A stretch of 64,000 bases of DNA from assembly GCF_012396155.1 (NCBI RefSeq), contig NZ_JAAXOY010000001.1, positions 1 through 64,000 of the forward strand, given 5' to 3'. Shown here in pieces: positions 60,777-64,000 of this stretch. Source of the stretch: Cellulomonas septica (GTDB lineage: Bacteria; Actinomycetota; Actinomycetes; Actinomycetales; Cellulomonadaceae). How positions within the stretch are numbered: the first letter of the stretch is position 1; every line of letters begins with the position of its first letter. Made by a program: the position numbers and the translations under genes. The notes under the pieces are model-generated. The model was not told where the DNA came from, searched no databases, and saw nothing but the letters and a program-made list of their open reading frames with translations.

Positions 60777-61565
60777 GTGCAGATCGTGGTGTGCGTCAAG
60801 CACGTCCCCGACGTCCAGTCGGACAGGAGGTTCACGGAGGACGGCCGCGTCGACCGCGAGCAGGATGCCGGCACGCTGAACGAGCTCGACGAGTACGCGC
60901 TCGAGGCAGCGCTCGTCCTGGTCGAGGCGAACGGCGGAGAGGTCACCGTCCTGACGATGGGACCAGCTGCGGCCGAGGACGCGGTTCGTCGGGGCCTGCA
61001 GGTCGGTGCCGACCACGGCGTCCATGTTCGCGACGAGGCACTCGAGGGATCGGACGTCTTCGCGACCGCACGCGTACTCGCGTCGGCTGTCCGCCGCGTC
61101 GGTGAACGAGCGCCCGTCGACCTCGTCCTCACGGGAACGTCGTCGTTGGACGGTCAGATGGCCGTGCTGCCGGCGCTGCTCGGCGCCGAGCTCGGCTGGC
61201 CGACGGCGCCCCACGCGGCGCGGATCGACGTCGCAGGCGCGAGCCTCGAGGTTCGTCGTCACCTCGAGGACGCCGAGGAGACGCTGGTGGCACCGCTTCC
61301 CGCCGTCGTCAGCGTCACGGACCGGGCAAACGAGCCGAGGTACCCGAACTTCAAGGGAATCCAGGCCGCGCGGAAGAAGTCCGTCGAGCTCTGGACGCTC
61401 GCCGACCTCGCGATCGCTCCGAACGAGGTCGGGCGGTCCGGCGCCCGGACGCGCGTTGCGACCAGCGCGCTCCGCCCGCCGAGGGACGGCCGCGTGCTGC
61501 TGACCGACACGGGCGATGCCGGGGTGCGCATCGCCGACTTCCTCGCCGCCAACCAACTCCTCTGA
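60777..61565 (+). CDS. etfB: Electron transfer flavoprotein, beta subunit
   Basis: A 262-aa protein starting MQIVVCVKHVPDVQSDRRF at a GTG, with the AMP-binding region and the recognition segment PRYPNFKGIQAARKK. With EtfA it accepts electrons from dehydrogenases and passes them to a quinone reductase. It is followed by etfA after 11 bases. Confidence 0.95.
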   Translation: MQIVVCVKHVPDVQSDRRFTEDGRVDREQDAGTLNELDEYALEAALVLVEANGGEVTVLTMGPAAAEDAVRRGLQVGADHGVHVRDEALEGSDVFATARVLASAVRRVGERAPVDLVLTGTSSLDGQMAVLPALLGAELGWPTAPHAARIDVAGASLEVRRHLEDAEETLVAPLPAVVSVTDRANEPRYPNFKGIQAARKKSVELWTLADLAIAPNEVGRSGARTRVATSALRPPRDGRVLLTDTGDAGVRIADFLAANQLL

Positions 61566-61576
61566 GGGGGACGACC

Positions 61577-62554
61577 ATGACCACGCAGCCTGACCCGGTG
61601 CTCGTTCTCGTCGACCACGACCACGGAGGGGTCGCGCCATCCGCCTGGGAGATTTTGGCCGTGGCTCGTCACCTCGGGCCGGTCCACGCTGTTCTCGTCG
61701 GTGCCGGCCCTGAAGGGGCGCTCGAGGAGCTCGCCGCCTACGGCGTCGCGGCCGCGCACGTTGTCGAGGCGCCAGCTGACGTGGCGCTTCTCGCACCAAC
61801 CGTCGCGCGCTCGCTAACCGGGGTCGCCGCATCCGCGGACGCGACGGCAGTCGTACTGGCGGCGAGTCCGCGGAATGCCGAGATCGCCGCGCTCGCCGCC
61901 CGTGAGCTCGGTGCCGGACTCCTCCTCGATGCGCGGTCCCTTGGCCGCGGCGCCGACGGTCGCCTGGTGACCGAACAGCTCGCGTTCGCGTCCATGTGGT
62001 CCGTCGTCGCGGAGTCGATCGCTGAGCGCTGCGTCGTCACGCTGCGTCCGGAGTCGTCACACGTCCTTGCGCACGACGCTCCTACAGAGCCCTCGGTTCA
62101 TCGGCATCGGTTGCCCGAGGGCGATGAACTGCGTGGGCTGCGCCTGATCTCTCGGACATCGAGCGTCGCGGCGGAGGGTCCGAAGCTCTCCAGCGCCCGG
62201 GTCGTCGTCGCGGGCGGCCGGGGTACCGGCGGAGACTTCGGGCCCCTGCGGGAGCTCGCCGCCGCACTCGGCGGTGCGGTGGGCTCGACTCGCGTCGCCA
62301 CGGATGAAGGGTGGATCGCCGCCGACACCCAGATCGGGCAGACCGGTGCGACCGTGAGCCCGGCGCTCTACGTCGGTGCCGGCGTCTCGGGAGCCGTCCA
62401 CCACCGCGGTGGCATGCAGTCGGCGGGCGTCGTGGTCGCCATCAACAACGATCCCGACGCACCGATCTTCGAGATCGCCGACTTCGGGGTCGTGGGCGAC
62501 CTGTTCGAGGTCGTCCCGCAGCTGACGGCGGAGGTGCTGCGCCGCCGATCGTGA
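61577..62554 (+). CDS. etfA: Electron transfer flavoprotein, alpha subunit
   Basis: A 325-aa subunit. The C-terminal FAD-binding domain is complete: GRGTGGDFGPLRELAAALGGAVGSTR, QIGQTGATVSPALYVGAGVSGAVHH and INNDPDAPIFEIADFGVVGD. Normal length and order for etfBA. It pairs with the upstream beta subunit. Confidence 0.95.
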   Translation: MTTQPDPVLVLVDHDHGGVAPSAWEILAVARHLGPVHAVLVGAGPEGALEELAAYGVAAAHVVEAPADVALLAPTVARSLTGVAASADATAVVLAASPRNAEIAALAARELGAGLLLDARSLGRGADGRLVTEQLAFASMWSVVAESIAERCVVTLRPESSHVLAHDAPTEPSVHRHRLPEGDELRGLRLISRTSSVAAEGPKLSSARVVVAGGRGTGGDFGPLRELAAALGGAVGSTRVATDEGWIAADTQIGQTGATVSPALYVGAGVSGAVHHRGGMQSAGVVVAINNDPDAPIFEIADFGVVGDLFEVVPQLTAEVLRRRS

Positions 62555-62650
62555 GGCGTCGCAGCCTTGACCCGACCTCACGAGCACCGTGATCAGTCCT
62601 CAACCCGGCGAGAGCAGGATCGAACGGGGCGGATCGACGGAGGAGGCCCC

Positions 62651-64000
62651 ATGGACGTCGAAGTCGTCGTGCGGGCACTCGCCGAACGACGCCGGCTCGC
62701 GCACCGGGATCGGTGGTCGCGTGAGCAGGTCCACGCCTACCGCCAAGAGCGGTTGGCGGAGCTGCGCCGGTGGGCGGTGACCCGGTCGAGGTTCTACGAG
62801 CGCCAACACGCAGGGCTCCTCGATGCACCGCTGTCGGCGTTGCCTCCCGTCACGAAGCCCGTGCTGATGGACGCGTTCGACGACGTCCTCACCACGCGGG
62901 ACATGACGCTCGCAGCCATCGAGGAGCACCTCCGGCAGCTGAGCGACTCGAGCGGCGACCCCGGCGCGCGCTGGCGCCGCCGCTGGCGCACAGCCGCTAC
63001 CGCGGGGACGACAGGTGTGCGCGCAGTCCTCGTCTGGGACGAGCAGGAGTGGGCGACTGTGCTGGCGTCCTACGCACGGGCGACCGTCTGGGCGGGTACC
63101 CCCACAGGCATGCGACCGGTTCGCATGGCGGTGGTGAGCTTGCGCAACCCCACCCACCAGAGCGCGGTGGTCGCAGCGTCGGCCCGCTCGCCCTTGATCC
63201 GCTCGCTGCGGCTTGACGCGACGGCACCGTTGAGCGAGACCGTCAGCGCTCTCAACGCCTTTGCACCCGAGGTGCTGGTCGGCTATTCCTCAGCGCTGCG
63301 GCCGCTTGCATTGGCGCAGATCGACGGCTCCTTGCGCATCCGGCCTCGGGCGGTCATGTCTGCCTCCGAAGTCCTCAGCGAGAGCGCGGCGCGGGTCATG
63401 ACGACCGCGTGGAACAGGGCGCCATTCGACGTCTACGCCGCCACGGAGACAGCCGGCATCGCCTCGACGTGCGAGCACGGCCGGCGCCACCTGTACGACG
63501 ACCTCGTCATCGTCGAGCCGGTCGATGCCGCAGGGGCGCCGGTTCCCGTGGGAACCACCGGAGCGCGCCTTCTAGTGACGGTGCTCTTCTCACGCACCGT
63601 GCCGCTGATCAGGTACGAACTGTCCGACCGCGTGGCGATCGGCTCCGGTGACTGCCCGTGCGGGCGGCCGTACCGGCTGCTCGAGACCCTCGAAGGCCGC
63701 GCCGAGGACACGTTGAGCGCGGCCGGACGAACCCACGCCGGCGACCTGACGGCGCTGCTGAGGAACGTGGTGGAGCAGTTTGCCGTCGACATGTGGCAGC
63801 TCGCGGAGACGGCACCGGACGAGATCCGTGTCCTCGTCGTGCCCCATGGCGGCGACGCGCTCTCCGTCGACGCGATCCGACGACGCCTCGAGGCACGCCC
63901 GGAGCTGCACGGCCATCGGATTCGGGTCGACGAGGTCGCGACACTGCCGCGAACACCGCTCGGGAAGGCCCCGCTGCGCCGCTCACCTCCCGGGCGGTGA
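62651..64000 (+). CDS. Phenylacetate-CoA ligase (PaaK)-like adenylate-forming protein
   Basis: A 449-aa adenylate-forming enzyme with P-loop TAATAGTTGVRAVLVW, GYSSALRPL, the ATETAG motif and the DRVAIGSGDCPCGRPYRLLETLEGRAED region typical of PaaK relatives. GGAGG precedes the ATG at 62651, and the stop is the last codon of the window. Downstream of etfBA, it may activate an aromatic or similar acid for a pathway using ETF; the substrate is unknown. Confidence 0.85.
   Translation: MDVEVVVRALAERRRLAHRDRWSREQVHAYRQERLAELRRWAVTRSRFYERQHAGLLDAPLSALPPVTKPVLMDAFDDVLTTRDMTLAAIEEHLRQLSDSSGDPGARWRRRWRTAATAGTTGVRAVLVWDEQEWATVLASYARATVWAGTPTGMRPVRMAVVSLRNPTHQSAVVAASARSPLIRSLRLDATAPLSETVSALNAFAPEVLVGYSSALRPLALAQIDGSLRIRPRAVMSASEVLSESAARVMTTAWNRAPFDVYAATETAGIASTCEHGRRHLYDDLVIVEPVDAAGAPVPVGTTGARLLVTVLFSRTVPLIRYELSDRVAIGSGDCPCGRPYRLLETLEGRAEDTLSAAGRTHAGDLTALLRNVVEQFAVDMWQLAETAPDEIRVLVVPHGGDALSVDAIRRRLEARPELHGHRIRVDEVATLPRTPLGKAPLRRSPPGR

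Noticed and set aside
60141-61832. Very long minus-strand open frame across etfB
   Set aside because: Only its last 132 residues look like protein; the rest is a shadow of etfB on the other strand.

Overview
The window is high-GC actinobacterial DNA with many GTG starts, ATGA/GTGA start-stop overlaps and Mycothiol/Actinobacteria-type protein families (Cg-type ArsC, CmtR-type sensor, SCO6880-like T4SS proteins). It looks like a Micrococcales-type genome, perhaps close to Cellulomonas; this is an inference from protein style and I name no species.

Layout. (1) 1-2.6 kb is chromosome-like: an ECF sigma/anti-sigma pair, a small lipoprotein, a VOC protein, a YCII protein and a tRNA-Pro(GGG). (2) An excisionase and a tyrosine integrase start directly after the 3' end of that tRNA, so tRNA-Pro is the likely attachment site of a large integrated element. 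I saw no second copy of the tRNA 3' end, so the right end is probably beyond the window or diverged. (3) 4.7-15.6 kb is an arsenic/phosphate island: trxB-trxA-acr3-arsR::arsC, arsC, a cysteine-free arsR, a second arsR::arsC fusion, a fourth ArsC-like protein and a complete pstSCAB operon with a response-regulator-like gene that lacks receiver catalytic residues. A shared TAGA-N6-TCTA palindrome lies in front of both the trxB operon and the pst operon. (4) 15.7-16.4 kb holds a frameshifted TetR gene. (5) 16.6-40.1 kb is the transfer region, nearly all on the plus strand and densely overlapped: a Tad-type pilus/secretion set (SAF protein, CpaE-like and TadA ATPases, TadB, TadC, a tiny pilin, TadE/TadG-like proteins), a 985-aa membrane LysM-BTAD protein, then a conjugative type IV secretion set (small membrane protein, TrbL/VirB6, SCO6880/VirB4 split ATPase, tandem DnaB-N protein, VirD4 coupling protein, lytic transglycosylase, ArdC-like protein). 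An Lgt homologue, a small membrane protein and a VanY-like peptidase lie between the two halves.

(6) 40.3-52.7 kb is a metal-resistance block: CmtR-like sensor, Cd/Pb/Zn P-type ATPase, LspA, TlpA-like lipoprotein, CcdA and a BNR-like lipoprotein on the minus strand; a methyltransferase, an ICMT-like protein and CadD on the plus strand; then merR/merA and a transposition module tniR-tniA-tniB without a visible tniQ. (7) 53.1-60.1 kb holds an unknown winged-helix protein, small hypothetical genes, an SRAP/YedK gene whose start codon reads ACG, a DUF4913-like gene and a MobF/TrwC relaxase-helicase. (8) 60.1-64 kb holds a thioredoxin-like [2Fe-2S] ferredoxin, etfB-etfA and a PaaK-like adenylate-forming enzyme; these may be cargo or chromosome.

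The simplest reading is an integrative and conjugative element (integrase, MobF relaxase, VirD4, VirB4, VirB6, Tad-like pilus) carrying arsenic, mercury and cadmium/lead resistance. The accessory lgt and lspA may help process the several element-encoded lipoproteins.
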